NCBI GenBank assembly: GCA_948435975.1
Contig: CAOJHG010000004.1
Span: 1 to 16,595, forward strand
DNA length: 16,595 nt
Reading direction: 5' to 3'
Source: an uncultured Oscillibacter sp.
GTDB taxonomy: Bacteria; Bacillota; Clostridia; Oscillospirales; Oscillospiraceae
The translations under genes were made by a program, and so were the position numbers. The first letter of the stretch is position 1; the number at the start of each line of letters is the position of its first letter. Below, one piece after another: positions 1-8,570 of the stretch. Below the pieces are notes generated by a model. It was not told the DNA's origin. It saw only the letters and a list, made by a program, of their open reading frames with translations, and made no database searches.

Positions 1-1169
1 TCAAGCAGCTCCTCATGACCTCCGGCTTTGACCGCTATTTCCAGATTGCCCCCTGTTTCCGGGATGAGGACGCCCGAGCCGACCGTTCTCCTGGTGAATT
101 TTATCAGTTGGATATGGAAATGGCCTTTGCCTCTCAGGAGGACGTATTCGCCGTGATCGAGGATGTGCTTCCCCCCATTTTCGCAAAGCATGGCAAATAC
201 AACAAAGCCAGCGCCGCTCCCTTCCGCCGCATTCCCTACCAGGACGCCTTAGAGCGCTACGGCACCGACAAGCCGGATCTGCGCATTGATTTGACGGTCA
301 CGGATTTCAGCAATGTCTTTACGGACACCGGCTTTGCCGCCCTGGACAATCAGACAGTGAAAATCATCAACATCTCTAACTGCAAGCTTACCCGCAAGCA
401 GATCGAAAGCCTGATAAACGAATGCGAGGTACAGAGCGGCGTTAAGTGCTTCTGGTTCAAGGCGGACGAAAAGGGAGAGTTCGCCGGCGGTATTGCCAAG
501 TTTGCCAAGATGGCGGAAGCGGAAATTCGGGACCTGTTTGACTGCGCCCCCAACACCCTTTTTGTTCTGGCGGCGGGTCCCCAGGCGGTGAAAGCCTCCG
601 GTGTGCTCATCAAGACCTTCGGTGCGGCCTGCGAGGGGCATATGGACAAGGAGCGGTATGAGTTCTGCTGGATTGTAGATTTTCCGATGTATGAGATTGG
701 CGAGGAGAGCGGCGAACTGGAATTCTGCCACAACCCCTTCTCCATGCCCTCCGGCGGTCTGGACGTCCTTCTGAAAGCGGAGCGCGGCGAAGTGGACCCC
801 CTCTCCATTACGGCGGACCAATACGACCTGGTATGCAACGGCGTAGAGCTTTCTTCCGGCGCCGTCCGGAACCACGACCCGGAGATTATGGTAAAGGCGT
901 TTGAGATGGTCCATTTAGGCGAAGAGGACGTAAAAGCGAAATTCCCCGCCATGTACAACGCGTTCACTTACGGCGCTCCTCCCCACGCAGGCATTGCCCC
1001 TGGCGTAGACCGCATGGTAATGCTGCTTGCCGGCGAAGACTCCATCCGGGAAATCATTCCCTTCCCCATGAACAAGAACGCTCAGGATGTTATGATGGAC
1101 GCCCCCAGCGCCGTGACCCAAAAGCAGCTTGACGAGCTCCACATTGCCCTTGTGAAGCCTGAAACGTAA
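1..1169 (+). CDS. aspS: Aspartyl-tRNA synthetase, C-terminal part (5' end outside window)
   Basis: This class II synthetase charges tRNA-Asp with aspartate in the cytoplasm. The frame is open from base 3, so the anticodon-binding domain and motif 1 lie upstream of the window; about 388 residues remain of a family usually near 590. Motif 2 is visible just after the left edge (FRDED-ARADRS, then EFYQLDMEM). A GAD-type insertion follows, then the active-site stretch CHNPFSMPSGG, the segment NGVELSSGAVRNHDPEI, and motif 3 GIAPGVDRMVMLLAG near the end. The HNPFSMP wording, where many bacterial enzymes have HHPFT, resembles what I remember of alphaproteobacterial-type AspRS. That subtype assignment, and whether the enzyme also charges tRNA-Asn, cannot be settled here. 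The next gene starts 61 bases on with no terminator between, so co-transcription is likely. Confidence 0.95.
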   Translation, partial: KQLLMTSGFDRYFQIAPCFRDEDARADRSPGEFYQLDMEMAFASQEDVFAVIEDVLPPIFAKHGKYNKASAAPFRRIPYQDALERYGTDKPDLRIDLTVTDFSNVFTDTGFAALDNQTVKIINISNCKLTRKQIESLINECEVQSGVKCFWFKADEKGEFAGGIAKFAKMAEAEIRDLFDCAPNTLFVLAAGPQAVKASGVLIKTFGAACEGHMDKERYEFCWIVDFPMYEIGEESGELEFCHNPFSMPSGGLDVLLKAERGEVDPLSITADQYDLVCNGVELSSGAVRNHDPEIMVKAFEMVHLGEEDVKAKFPAMYNAFTYGAPPHAGIAPGVDRMVMLLAGEDSIREIIPFPMNKNAQDVMMDAPSAVTQKQLDELHIALVKPET

Positions 1170-1230
1170 GTCTCATGAACAGGGAGCTTATGAAAAGGCG
1201 GACGTATAGAGAAAAGGTCGGAAAGGCGTT

Positions 1231-2403
1231 ATGATGAAAAAAATTTTGGTTCTCTTCTTATTGCTGTCCCTCTGCGGGTGCAGTTCAGGTCCTGCCGGGG
1301 AACCTCCGGAGGACAGGCTCTCCTCGACGGTTGAAACGCCCAAAGCCCCCCAAGAGCCGACGGAACCGCCAGACGAGAAGACCCTGGAAGAAACGCTCCT
1401 GGCCTCTATGACCCTGGAGGAAAAGGTAGGGCAGCTCTTCTTTGTCCGCTGTCCGGAAAAAAACGCTGTTGAGGATGTATGCACCTACCATCTGGGCGGC
1501 TACATCCTGTTCAGCAGGGACACCAAGGGGAAAACCGCCAGCGAGCTCATCCAAACCATCGACTGCTACCAATCCGCCGCCGGAATCCCTCTTCTTATTG
1601 GCGTGGATGAAGAAGGGGGTTCCGTCGTTCGGGTCAGCTCTAATCCCCACTTCCGCTCCTCGAAATTTCCCAATCCCCGCAAGCTCTGGCAGACGGACAC
1701 GGTTGCCAGCGACACCCACGAAAAGGATCTGCTTCTAAGAGCCTTGGGAATCAATGTCAATCTTGCGCCTGTGGCAGATGTTTCCATCAATCCCAGCGAT
1801 TTCATTTATGACCGCACCACCGGCGGGGATGCCAAAACAGCGCAGGCTTATGTCTCTCAGGTGGTGGAGGTCATGTCCACCGACGGTATGGGCAGCGTCC
1901 TGAAGCATTTTCCAGGCTATGGAGACAACGTGGACACCCATACCGGCATCGCCCTGGACAACCGGCCCCTGGAGCAATTCTGGGAATCGGACTTTCTTCC
2001 CTTCCAGGCGGGCTTTGCCGCTGGGGAAACGTCTGGAGGTCCCATGCCCGCCGTCCTGGTCAGCCACAATATTATTTCCTGCATGGACCCGGACCTTCCC
2101 GCCTCCCTTTCCCCCGCTGTACACACTCTCTTGCGGGAAGAACTGGGCTTCACCGGCGTTATCATGACTGACGATCTGGCTATGAACGCCGTGGAAGCCT
2201 ATGCAAAGGAGGGGGCATCAGCGGTCATGGCCCTCCAGGCGGGAAACGACCTGGTCCTGACCACCGACTACCGGACCCAGATTCCCAAGGTGATTCAGGC
2301 GGTGGAAAACGGCGCCTTAGAGGAATCTGTGATTGACGCCGCCTGCCTGCGGGTGCTGAGGTGGAAAATCGCCCTGGGACTTCTGCCCGCAGCGGCGGAA
2401 TAA
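1231..2403 (+). CDS. Glycoside hydrolase family 3 lipoprotein, NagZ-like beta-N-acetylhexosaminidase
   Basis: Probably a surface-anchored enzyme that removes beta-linked N-acetylglucosamine from cell-wall material. The N terminus has a Lys-Lys start, a hydrophobic stretch and a lipobox-like LCGC with Cys17 as the probable lipidated residue. A Pro/Glu-rich spacer (about 20-50) precedes the GH3 barrel. Visible family motifs are DEEGG (126-130), KHFPGYGD (225-232), the DTH loop (235-237) matching the Asp-His acid/base dyad of NagZ enzymes, and TDDL (313-316) with Asp314 as the expected nucleophile. The usual His of KHFPGHG is Tyr230 here. The 390 residues fit a single-domain GH3. The in-frame ATG at 1234 is better spaced (7 bases) from GGAAAGG than the one at 1231 (4 bases), so the true start may be three bases later. 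It lies 24 bases before the next gene in an apparent operon. The exact substrate is inferred from family only. Confidence 0.88.
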   Translation: MMKKILVLFLLLSLCGCSSGPAGEPPEDRLSSTVETPKAPQEPTEPPDEKTLEETLLASMTLEEKVGQLFFVRCPEKNAVEDVCTYHLGGYILFSRDTKGKTASELIQTIDCYQSAAGIPLLIGVDEEGGSVVRVSSNPHFRSSKFPNPRKLWQTDTVASDTHEKDLLLRALGINVNLAPVADVSINPSDFIYDRTTGGDAKTAQAYVSQVVEVMSTDGMGSVLKHFPGYGDNVDTHTGIALDNRPLEQFWESDFLPFQAGFAAGETSGGPMPAVLVSHNIISCMDPDLPASLSPAVHTLLREELGFTGVIMTDDLAMNAVEAYAKEGASAVMALQAGNDLVLTTDYRTQIPKVIQAVENGALEESVIDAACLRVLRWKIALGLLPAAAE

Positions 2404-2427
2404 CGCTTTTGAAAGAAGGAGTCTTCA

Positions 2428-3198
2428 ATGCAAGAGCTTATCCTACAGACTCTGGAAGACATAGAACGCCGGGAATCCATTCGCATCCTGCTGGCAGTAG
2501 AATCGGGAAGCCGCGCCTGGGGCTTTGCTTCTCCAGACAGCGATTACGATGTTCGCTTTCTCTACGTCCGCCCCTGGACGGATTACCTGCGCCTGGAAGG
2601 ACGCCGGGACGTTCTTGAGCTTCCCATCAGCGATCTTCTGGACATCAACGGCTGGGACCTGGACAAAACGCTGAAGCTGCTCTATAAATCCAATCCTACG
2701 CTTTTCGAGTGGTTCTCCTCCCCCATCGTCTACCGCTCCAGCCCCTTTGCCGAACGCTTTGTCCCCTTCATGCAGTCCTACTTTTCCAGCAGGCGGGGCC
2801 TGTGGCACTACCTGAGCATGGCCGAGAGCAACTACCGGGAATTTCTCCACGGATACGAGACCGTCAAGCTGAAAAAATATTTCTATGTGCTCCGCCCCAT
2901 ACTGGCCTGCCGGTGGATACTGGAGCGGGAGACGCCGCCGCCGATGCAGTTTTCCGAGCTGTTGGAAACTGAGCTGGTCCCGGACCTGCGCCCCATCGTC
3001 AGCCGCCTGCTTGAGCAGAAAATCCACATGCCTGAGGTCAAGCGGGTCCCGGCCATCCCTGTGCTGAATACTTATCTTGAAGAAAGCATGGCCAAAATCC
3101 GGGCCTGCGTCATGGCTATGCCGGAGGCGCCCGCCCTGGGCTGGGCGGAACTCAATACCCTATTTCTCTCCGAGGTCGGGGCCCCTGAATCGTGTTAG
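2428..3198 (+). CDS. Nucleotidyltransferase of the RlaP-like family
   Basis: A 256-residue protein with the polymerase-beta-type nucleotidyltransferase signature: Gly27-Ser28 in SGSRAWGF, followed by Asp39 and Asp41 in SDYDVRF as the metal-binding pair. The sequence after it (WDLDKTLKLLYKSNPTLFEW, then the Tyr/Lys-rich NYREFLHGYETVKLKKYFYVLRP and ACRWI) fits the RlaP family (COG3541-like), named after an association with RNA ligases. No RNA ligase is seen here. The molecular target is not known for most members, so a nucleotidyl transfer reaction is all that can be claimed. An AAGGAG ribosome site lies 8 bases before the ATG. It is 24 bases downstream of the GH3 gene and 16 bases before the alanyl-tRNA editing gene, consistent with one transcript. 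The link to the tRNA-related neighbours is suggestive but unproven. Confidence 0.85.
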   Translation: MQELILQTLEDIERRESIRILLAVESGSRAWGFASPDSDYDVRFLYVRPWTDYLRLEGRRDVLELPISDLLDINGWDLDKTLKLLYKSNPTLFEWFSSPIVYRSSPFAERFVPFMQSYFSSRRGLWHYLSMAESNYREFLHGYETVKLKKYFYVLRPILACRWILERETPPPMQFSELLETELVPDLRPIVSRLLEQKIHMPEVKRVPAIPVLNTYLEESMAKIRACVMAMPEAPALGWAELNTLFLSEVGAPESC

Positions 3199-3214
3199 GA
3201 AAGGTGGATTCCGA

Positions 3215-4384
3215 ATGGAAACCGAAAAGCTCTACTACCAAGACCCCTGCCTGCGGGAATTTACCGGCACAGTCCTTTCCTGCGAGGCAGTGATTGACGC
3301 TTGGAAAGTCATTCTGGACCGGACCGCTTTCTACCCCGAGGGCGGCGGCCAGCCAGCAGACCATGGCATCCTTCGCACCTCCGCCGGAGAGGTCCGCGTG
3401 ACAGACGTTCACGAGAAGGACGGCGTGATTTTCCACATTTGTGACAAACCTGTGGAAACTGGAGAGGCCATCACCGGCATTCCCGATTGGTCCCGCCGCT
3501 TTGACCACATGCAGCAGCACTCCGGCGAGCACATTATCAGCGGTATCCTCTGCGGCTTATACCACTGCAACAACGTAGGCTTTCACCTGGGTGCGGAAAC
3601 CGTCACCATCGACTATGATACTGACATCACCTGGGAACAGGCTCTGAAGGCGGAGCAAAAAGCAAATGAAACCATCTGGGCCAATCAGCCGGTCAATATC
3701 TCCTTCCCCTCCCCGGAGGAACTGGCTTCCTTGAATTATCGAAGCAAAAAGGCCCTTACAGGACAAGTCCGCATTGTGACCTTTCCAGGGGCGGACTGCT
3801 GCGCCTGCTGCGGGACCCATGTGGACAGCGCGGGACAGGTGGGGCTCATCAAGGTCCTGTCCTGCCAGAAATTCCGGGAAGGCGTTCGGATGGAGATTCT
3901 CTGCGGACAGCGGGCCCTGCGTTATCTTTCCGCCGTCTATGAACAGGACCGCGCCATTGGACAGCGTCTCAGCGTCAAGCCCCTGGAGACTTCTGCCGCC
4001 GTAGAGCGTCTGGAACAGGAGCTAACCGCCGCCAAAACCCGCATGGCCGGACTGGAGCAGACTGCCTTTGCCGCCGTTGCCGCGGAACATGCTGGTAAGG
4101 GAAACGTGGTTCTCTTCCAATCCCCCATGAAATCCGACAGCGTCCGCCGTTTAGCCGATATGACAGCAAAATCCTGCGGCGGCCTGGCGGCAGTTTTCGC
4201 CGGAGAAGAAACCGCCTGGTCCTATGCCCTGGTGCAGTCCAGCGGCGACGACATCTCTGCTCTAGTAAAGTCCCTGAATCAAGCTCTTCATGGTCGGGGC
4301 GGCGGAAGAAACGGCTTTGCTCAGGGAAGCGTCCAAGCCCCCAAAGAGGAGATCGCCCAATTTTTTGCGGCGCAAACGGTTTAA
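3215..4384 (+). CDS. Alanyl-tRNA editing protein, long AlaX type with DHHA1 domain
   Basis: A free-standing relative of the AlaRS editing domain. It hydrolyses tRNA-Ala wrongly charged with serine or glycine and thus guards translation in the cytoplasm. The 389-residue protein has FYPEGGGQPADHG (39-51), typical of the N-terminal AlaX/AlaRS second domain. It also has the zinc-binding editing motifs HSGEH (His102, His106) and CCGTH (Cys198, His202). A helical linker around 262-290 leads to a C-terminal DHHA1 domain ending in GGGRNGFAQG (362-371). All four expected zinc ligands are present. I chose the ATG at 3215 because it follows AGGAAAGGTGG and the homology begins right there; reading further upstream would overlap the preceding gene. 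It starts 16 bases after that gene and ends 16 bases before the next. Confidence 0.92.
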   Translation: METEKLYYQDPCLREFTGTVLSCEAVIDAWKVILDRTAFYPEGGGQPADHGILRTSAGEVRVTDVHEKDGVIFHICDKPVETGEAITGIPDWSRRFDHMQQHSGEHIISGILCGLYHCNNVGFHLGAETVTIDYDTDITWEQALKAEQKANETIWANQPVNISFPSPEELASLNYRSKKALTGQVRIVTFPGADCCACCGTHVDSAGQVGLIKVLSCQKFREGVRMEILCGQRALRYLSAVYEQDRAIGQRLSVKPLETSAAVERLEQELTAAKTRMAGLEQTAFAAVAAEHAGKGNVVLFQSPMKSDSVRRLADMTAKSCGGLAAVFAGEETAWSYALVQSSGDDISALVKSLNQALHGRGGGRNGFAQGSVQAPKEEIAQFFAAQTV

Positions 4385-4400
4385 TGGAAAGGAAAAATCT

Positions 4401-4715
4401 ATGCAGTATGTTCTTTTGGAGTGGAACCACGACGAGGACGACGAGCCCTATTTAATTTATTCGGAGTTAGACGGCCAGCGGTATGAACAGCGCAAGATCG
4501 AATTCTTCCGCAACGGGCTTTCCTTCTCCTACGGCGGAGAACGGGGCCGCCTGGACGCGCTTGGTTCCGCGCCCTTCCCCGAAGACCTGCGGGAAATCGT
4601 GCGTCAGGGGGACCCTGGAGAAGTCGTTGCCAGAAGTATCCCAGCATCTCTATTTTATGAGGTCTGGAACCAGGTCCAGGAGCAGCCTGACGGTTTCATG
4701 GGCATGTTCTTTTAA
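4401..4715 (+). CDS. Small DUF6881-like protein
   Basis: A 104-residue acidic cytoplasmic protein without signal peptide or membrane segment. The opening (MQYVLLEWNHDEDDEPYLIY, then SELDGQRYEQRKIEFFRNG) resembles, from memory, the DUF6881 pattern of a W-H-D/E-rich strand followed by YSE-D-RYE-RKIE. The C-terminal half (EVVARSIPASLFYEVWNQ) would fit the same family. The function is unknown; such small proteins have been suggested as immunity-type partners elsewhere, but no toxin gene lies beside it here. The start at 4401 follows GGAAAGGAAAAATCT. It is the last gene before a strong terminator, so it probably closes the operon that begins upstream of the window. Confidence 0.75.
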   Translation: MQYVLLEWNHDEDDEPYLIYSELDGQRYEQRKIEFFRNGLSFSYGGERGRLDALGSAPFPEDLREIVRQGDPGEVVARSIPASLFYEVWNQVQEQPDGFMGMFF

Positions 4716-4750
4716 TCCAGCGGACCGGGCATTCCGCCCCTGAAAGAAAT

Positions 4751-4790
4751 AAAGAGGACGCCATCCATTCATGACGTCCTCTTTTCTTTT
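4751..4790. terminator. Bidirectional rho-independent terminator between convergent genes
   Basis: AAAGAGGACG (4751-4760) pairs perfectly with CGTCCTCTTT (4775-4784) around a 14-base loop, followed by TCTTTT on the + strand. Read on the - strand, the stem is followed by ATTTCTTTC. It lies 35 bases after the DUF6881-like gene and 12 bases after the stop of the membrane sulfatase gene, so it can end both transcripts. Confidence 0.88.
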
Positions 4791-4802
4791 ATCATGGGGA
4801 GC

Positions 4803-6740
4803 TTATCGAGTGCCTGCCGGTTGGTTCATATCCTGCGTGATATACTGCTTTCCATAAAGAGCGTCGTAAACCACTGCATCCCGCAGGTCCAAAAGCTCTT
4901 CCGCCTCTGGGGACAGTCCCGCCGCCTCACGGCTGAAGCTGGGCCGCCCTTTTCCATCAACAAAATATTGGTCCGTATCCGTCAAGCAAACCTGACTCGT
5001 CTTCTCCAGCAGTCCCCAATACCGGGAAACCTGCCCGCAAGTCAGCTCCAGAAGCTGCGGACCCAGCGCGGTTACACTGCTTTCCTGCCGGGTCCCAGCC
5101 TTCCCCTGAAGCAGCGCCGCGTCATTCGCCCAAATCAGATAGTCGGTGGAATATAGGTCGTTGATCTCCTCCTCCGTCCAGTGGATGGTATTATTTTCCG
5201 GACACAGCCCCAGTTTCGTGTAAACCGTCTCCCCGTCGATCATGAAGAGATTTGGTCTGTGGTCCCCGAAAAATACCACCACCGTTGGTTCCTCCGATTC
5301 CCGCAAAAGGTCCGTCAGTTCTCCCAGCGCCTGATCCGCCTGGGTAATGCCCTCCAGCAAGGTCTTTACAATAAACATATCGTCCCTGCCAAGCTGTCCG
5401 CACTCTACACCGATCTGACACACATAGTCGAACTTCTTCGCGTCAAAGGGCTGATGATTCTCCATGGTAATCCCATACAGGAAAGCCCGCTGACCCTTGG
5501 CGTTGATTTTCTCCATCTGGTCCAGCATCCCGCGGAAAAGGTAACTGTCCTTCAAATAGTACCCGCCATAAACGCCGCCCTCCCATTCAAAGCCGAGATT
5601 CTGCACATCCTCGGAAAACAGCAGCTCCTCAAAGCCCAACATAGGATAGGTCACAGTCCGGTTGTACAGGCTGTTGTCAAACCCGTGAAGCATCTCCGCC
5701 TGATAGTCTCCGCTCTTGGTATACTGTTCCGCCAGCGCGTCAAATCGTTCGTAAACCTCGTTATCCAGGAAGCAGATGTTGCTCCCCGGCGGCAAATCCA
5801 GCCCATTGATGCCATACAGCATGGACATTTCAATATAGCCGGTGCCATAACCCAAATAGTGACTATGGAACGTGCCGCTGATACTCTCCTGTTCCAGAGC
5901 GTGGAAGTTCTCCAGCGGGTCCCGCTCATACTCAATCCCCGGCAGCCGGTTCAGGTCATAGAAGGACTCAGAGAGAATCATGATGATATTCGGCTTGACC
6001 TCCATATCCTCCGCCGGTCCCAGGATTTCATCAATCCGGGCAAGCACCTGTTCCATATAATCCTGACAGTATCCCTCCGGCGGCGTCTTCCCCTGTAGAA
6101 ACCGGTCCCGCCAAAGGCTCAGCGTCAAACCATTGGTACTGTGGTTCTCAGCGGTATCAATCCGGGTGTAAAAATCCACACCCAGAAGTTCCGCCAGCGC
6201 ACCGGTGCCCGAGGTAGAGCACAATACAGCCGCCAGCGCCAAAGAGAAGCCAAAACTGAGAAATTGGCCCCTGCCCTCAATGGCCGTCAGCCGCCGCGCC
6301 AGCAGCAGGACCAGCACGCAAACCAGCAGCGCTGCGCAGGCCAGCCAAAAATCCTCCGGCGGCGTCAAATTCCCGGCCAGGCCAGCCACATTTCCCGCCT
6401 TTGCCGCCAGTCCGAAATCCGCCAGCTCCAGAGGCATTCCGTTGATTGCCGTCTTGAAATAATCCACCAATGCCAGAACCAGCCCCACTGCGCCCGTCAG
6501 CAATCCCGACAGCCACAGCCGTCCGGTCAGCGCTCCCAGAATATACACCGGCGCGGCATAAATGAGAACGGTCATTACCATCTGCCCAGGGTAGTGTTCC
6601 GCCCACCAGCGAACGGCAGGCAGCGTATCACTGATGACCCACTGCACCAACACCGCAATTACCGCGCCCATACAGACCGCGCCCATATTGAACAGAACCC
6701 AGCGCAGCCACGCGGGACCAATCAAACGCTTATTTCTCAA
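4803..6740 (-). CDS. LtaS-type membrane sulfatase / phosphoglycerol transferase family protein
   Basis: A 645-residue membrane enzyme of the lipoteichoic-acid-synthase superfamily. The N-terminal third has about five hydrophobic segments (roughly 13-36, 54-72, 77-95, 131-149, 160-175). The outward-facing catalytic domain begins near 249. It shows the metal-site motif NIIMILSES with Glu258, a GYGTGYIE segment whose Thr300 is the likely catalytic nucleophile by analogy with LtaS, ENHQPF (427-432), and FFGDHRPN with Asp493 and His494. These motifs support an active phosphotransferase or sulfatase fold. The head group and polymer built are not visible; Gram-positive relatives move phosphoglycerol onto teichoic acids or glycolipids. 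The start is TTG, 7 bases after AAGGTG; no ATG is better placed. It lies 74 bases downstream of glyS on the same strand, and I saw no convincing promoter or T-tract terminator in the gap, so readthrough from the T-box-controlled transcript is possible. Confidence 0.87.
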   Translation of the reverse strand: MRNKRLIGPAWLRWVLFNMGAVCMGAVIAVLVQWVISDTLPAVRWWAEHYPGQMVMTVLIYAAPVYILGALTGRLWLSGLLTGAVGLVLALVDYFKTAINGMPLELADFGLAAKAGNVAGLAGNLTPPEDFWLACAALLVCVLVLLLARRLTAIEGRGQFLSFGFSLALAAVLCSTSGTGALAELLGVDFYTRIDTAENHSTNGLTLSLWRDRFLQGKTPPEGYCQDYMEQVLARIDEILGPAEDMEVKPNIIMILSESFYDLNRLPGIEYERDPLENFHALEQESISGTFHSHYLGYGTGYIEMSMLYGINGLDLPPGSNICFLDNEVYERFDALAEQYTKSGDYQAEMLHGFDNSLYNRTVTYPMLGFEELLFSEDVQNLGFEWEGGVYGGYYLKDSYLFRGMLDQMEKINAKGQRAFLYGITMENHQPFDAKKFDYVCQIGVECGQLGRDDMFIVKTLLEGITQADQALGELTDLLRESEEPTVVVFFGDHRPNLFMIDGETVYTKLGLCPENNTIHWTEEEINDLYSTDYLIWANDAALLQGKAGTRQESSVTALGPQLLELTCGQVSRYWGLLEKTSQVCLTDTDQYFVDGKGRPSFSREAAGLSPEAEELLDLRDAVVYDALYGKQYITQDMNQPAGTR

Positions 6741-6767
6741 AATAATACACCTTTTTGCATAGATGGA

Positions 6768-6800
6768 AGAGGGAAGACCGTTCCTTCATCGCTTCCCTCT
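6768..6800 (-). other. Hairpin in the glyS to sulfatase gap, lacking a T-tract
   Basis: AGAGGGAAG pairs perfectly with CTTCCCTCT over 9 bases with a 15-base loop. On the transcribed (-) strand it is followed by TCCATCTATG rather than a run of T, so it is at best a weak terminator or an RNA-processing structure that could lower expression of the downstream gene. Confidence 0.4.
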
Positions 6801-6814
6801 CCCCTGTTATTTCC

Positions 6815-8230
6815 TCAATATGCCAGTTTCTCAGCCAGATAAGCACTCAATTCGCTTATGGGAATCCGCACCTGAGCCATGCTGTCCCGCTCCCGGACGG
6901 TGACGCAGTTATCTGCGGGCTTCTGTTCGTCGCCAACCGTTTCAAAGTCCACCGTCACACAGAACGGCGTGCCAATCTCGTCTTCCCGGCGGTAGCGCTT
7001 GCCGATGGACCCAGTTTCGTCGAAGTCCACCATCCAATTCTTGGAAAGCTCCCGCTGGATTTCCTGGGCCTTGGCGCTCAGTTTCTTGCTCAGAGGCAGG
7101 ACCGCTACCTTGAAGGGCGCAATCGCCGGATGGAAGCGCATGACCGTCCGGACGTCGTTCTTGGCCTCGTCCACAACCTCCTCATCGTAAGCCTCCACCA
7201 GCAGAGCCAGAGTCATACGGTCCGCGCCTAGAGAGGGTTCAATGACATAGGGGACATAGTGCTCTTTCTTCTCCTGGTCGAAGTAGGTCAAATCCTGCCC
7301 GGAATGCTCCTGGTGCTGGCTCAGGTCATAATCGGTGCGGTCCGCCACGCCCCACAGCTCTCCCCAGCCGAAGGGGAACCGATATTCAAAGTCAGTGGTA
7401 GCCTTGGAATAGAACGCCAGCTCTTCAGGCTCATGGTCCCGAAGACGCAGATTTTCCTCCTTCACATTCAGTCCAATCAGCCAATCGTGGCAGTAGGTCC
7501 GCCAATACTGGAACCACTCCAGGTCCGTATCAGGCTTGCAGAAGAACTCCAGCTCCATCTGCTCAAACTCCCGGATGCGGAAGATAAAATTGCCCGGGGT
7601 GATCTCGTTCCGGAAACTCTTGCCCACCTGGCAGACGCCGAAGGGCAGTTTCCGCCGGGTCGTCCGCTGAATGGCGGGGAAATTGACAAAGATGCCCTGG
7701 GCAGTTTCAGGACGGAGGTAGACCTCATTGGCCGTGTCCTCCGTGACGCCCTGGTGGGTCTTGAACATCAGGTTAAACTTGCGGATATCCGTAAAATCAC
7801 TCTTGCCGCAGCCAGGACAGGGGACGCTTTTTTCCTGGATGAAGCGCACCAGGTCTTCCTGTGTCATGGCCTCGACGTTGATATCCAGGCCGTTTTCCTG
7901 CACGAAGCCTTCCACCAGCTTATCGGCCCGGTGGCGCATTTTGCAGGCCTTGCAGTCAATCAGGGGATCGTTGAAGGTGGACACATGGCCGGAGGCGACC
8001 CAAACCTGAGGATTCATCAGAATAGCGGCGTCCAATCCCACATTATAGGGATTCTCCTGAACGAATTTTTTCCACCAGGCCCGCTTAACGTTGTTTTTCA
8101 GCTCCACACCCAGGGGGCCGTAATCCCAACTGTTGGCAAGACCGCCATAGATTTCACTTCCGGGAAACACAAAGCCCCGGTTTTTGCAGAGGGCTACGAT
8201 CTTTTCCATCGTTTTCTGCTTGTTGTCCAT
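6815..8230 (-). CDS. glyS: Glycyl-tRNA synthetase, single-chain dimeric type
   Basis: Charges tRNA-Gly with glycine in the cytoplasm. The 471-residue protein is the single-chain class II form (often called GlyQS or Gly1), not the separate alpha and beta subunits. It opens with [18 protein letters not shown] (about 30-47), carries two CxxC pairs (DCKACK near 93 and CPGCGK) typical of a zinc-binding insertion, motif 2 [19 protein letters not shown], and motif 3 [16 protein letters not shown]-terminal anticodon-binding domain (from [11 protein letters not shown]) follows. An open frame extends 47 codons further upstream, but that part translates the T-box terminator. The ATG at 8230 follows TAAGGAGAG by 7 bases and matches the family start. 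Expression is controlled by the upstream T-box, which senses uncharged tRNA-Gly. Confidence 0.96.
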   Translation of the reverse strand: MDNKQKTMEKIVALCKNRGFVFPGSEIYGGLANSWDYGPLGVELKNNVKRAWWKKFVQENPYNVGLDAAILMNPQVWVASGHVSTFNDPLIDCKACKMRHRADKLVEGFVQENGLDINVEAMTQEDLVRFIQEKSVPCPGCGKSDFTDIRKFNLMFKTHQGVTEDTANEVYLRPETAQGIFVNFPAIQRTTRRKLPFGVCQVGKSFRNEITPGNFIFRIREFEQMELEFFCKPDTDLEWFQYWRTYCHDWLIGLNVKEENLRLRDHEPEELAFYSKATTDFEYRFPFGWGELWGVADRTDYDLSQHQEHSGQDLTYFDQEKKEHYVPYVIEPSLGADRMTLALLVEAYDEEVVDEAKNDVRTVMRFHPAIAPFKVAVLPLSKKLSAKAQEIQRELSKNWMVDFDETGSIGKRYRREDEIGTPFCVTVDFETVGDEQKPADNCVTVRERDSMAQVRIPISELSAYLAEKLAY

Positions 8231-8323
8231 AATTGATCTCTCCTTATTCAAAAATGATCGTTTCTGATCTGGCTCCACGAGAAGAAGGGCGCTGTTCCTC
8301 CGCCAAAGCTCTCCCCCTCTCTC

Positions 8324-8357
8324 AAAAAGAAAACGCCCCAAGCCAAAGCTCAGGGCG
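8324..8357 (-). terminator. T-box intrinsic terminator
   Basis: CGCCCTGAGC and GCTTGGGGCG form a 10-pair stem (two G-T pairs) with loop TTTG, followed by TTTTCTTTTT. It is mutually exclusive with the antiterminator, so charged tRNA-Gly should stop transcription here about 90 bases before glyS. Confidence 0.92.
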
Positions 8358-8564
8358 AACTTTTTCATCAAGCCCGCGGTTCCACCTGAATTTCCCCGTC
8401 GTCAAAACAGGGACACTCTTTCCGGTAACGGCGGCTTCCGGCAGGGCATTTCCTCCCCGCGACTCCAGGGCGCCTCTTCTCCTGTTCCGGAAGGGCTTTC
8501 ACCAGCCGCCCTCTCTCTTCACCGGGGTTCCAGGAGTCCTCTCCCTCTCACAGTCTTTTGATAA
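8324..8564 (-). promoter_or_regulatory. Glycine-specific T-box riboswitch upstream of glyS
   Basis: The transcript contains the T-box core AGGTGGAACCGCGGG (complement of 8373-8387). Its UGGA can pair with the NCCA end of a tRNA with U as discriminator base, as tRNA-Gly has. UUCA and GGGC flank the bulge and can pair with GCCC and UGAG to form the antiterminator. The same GCCC-UGAG bases open the competing terminator. Upstream, GACTCC (8533-8538) pairs with GGAGTC (8461-8466) as the base of stem I, and GGCTGGTGAAAGCCC forms the distal hairpin. A GGC codon at 8472-8474, on the 3' side of stem I, is the likely glycine specifier; this choice is the least certain part. Confidence 0.9.
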
Positions 8565-8570
8565 TTGGTT

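Noticed and set aside
4805..6842. Long + strand open frames opposite the sulfatase gene
   Set aside because: Gln/Arg/His-rich translations with no family resemblance, typical antisense shadows of a GC-rich gene.
8231..8371. 47-codon N-terminal extension of glyS
   Set aside because: It translates the T-box terminator region; a strong TAAGGAGAG precedes the internal ATG that fits the family start.
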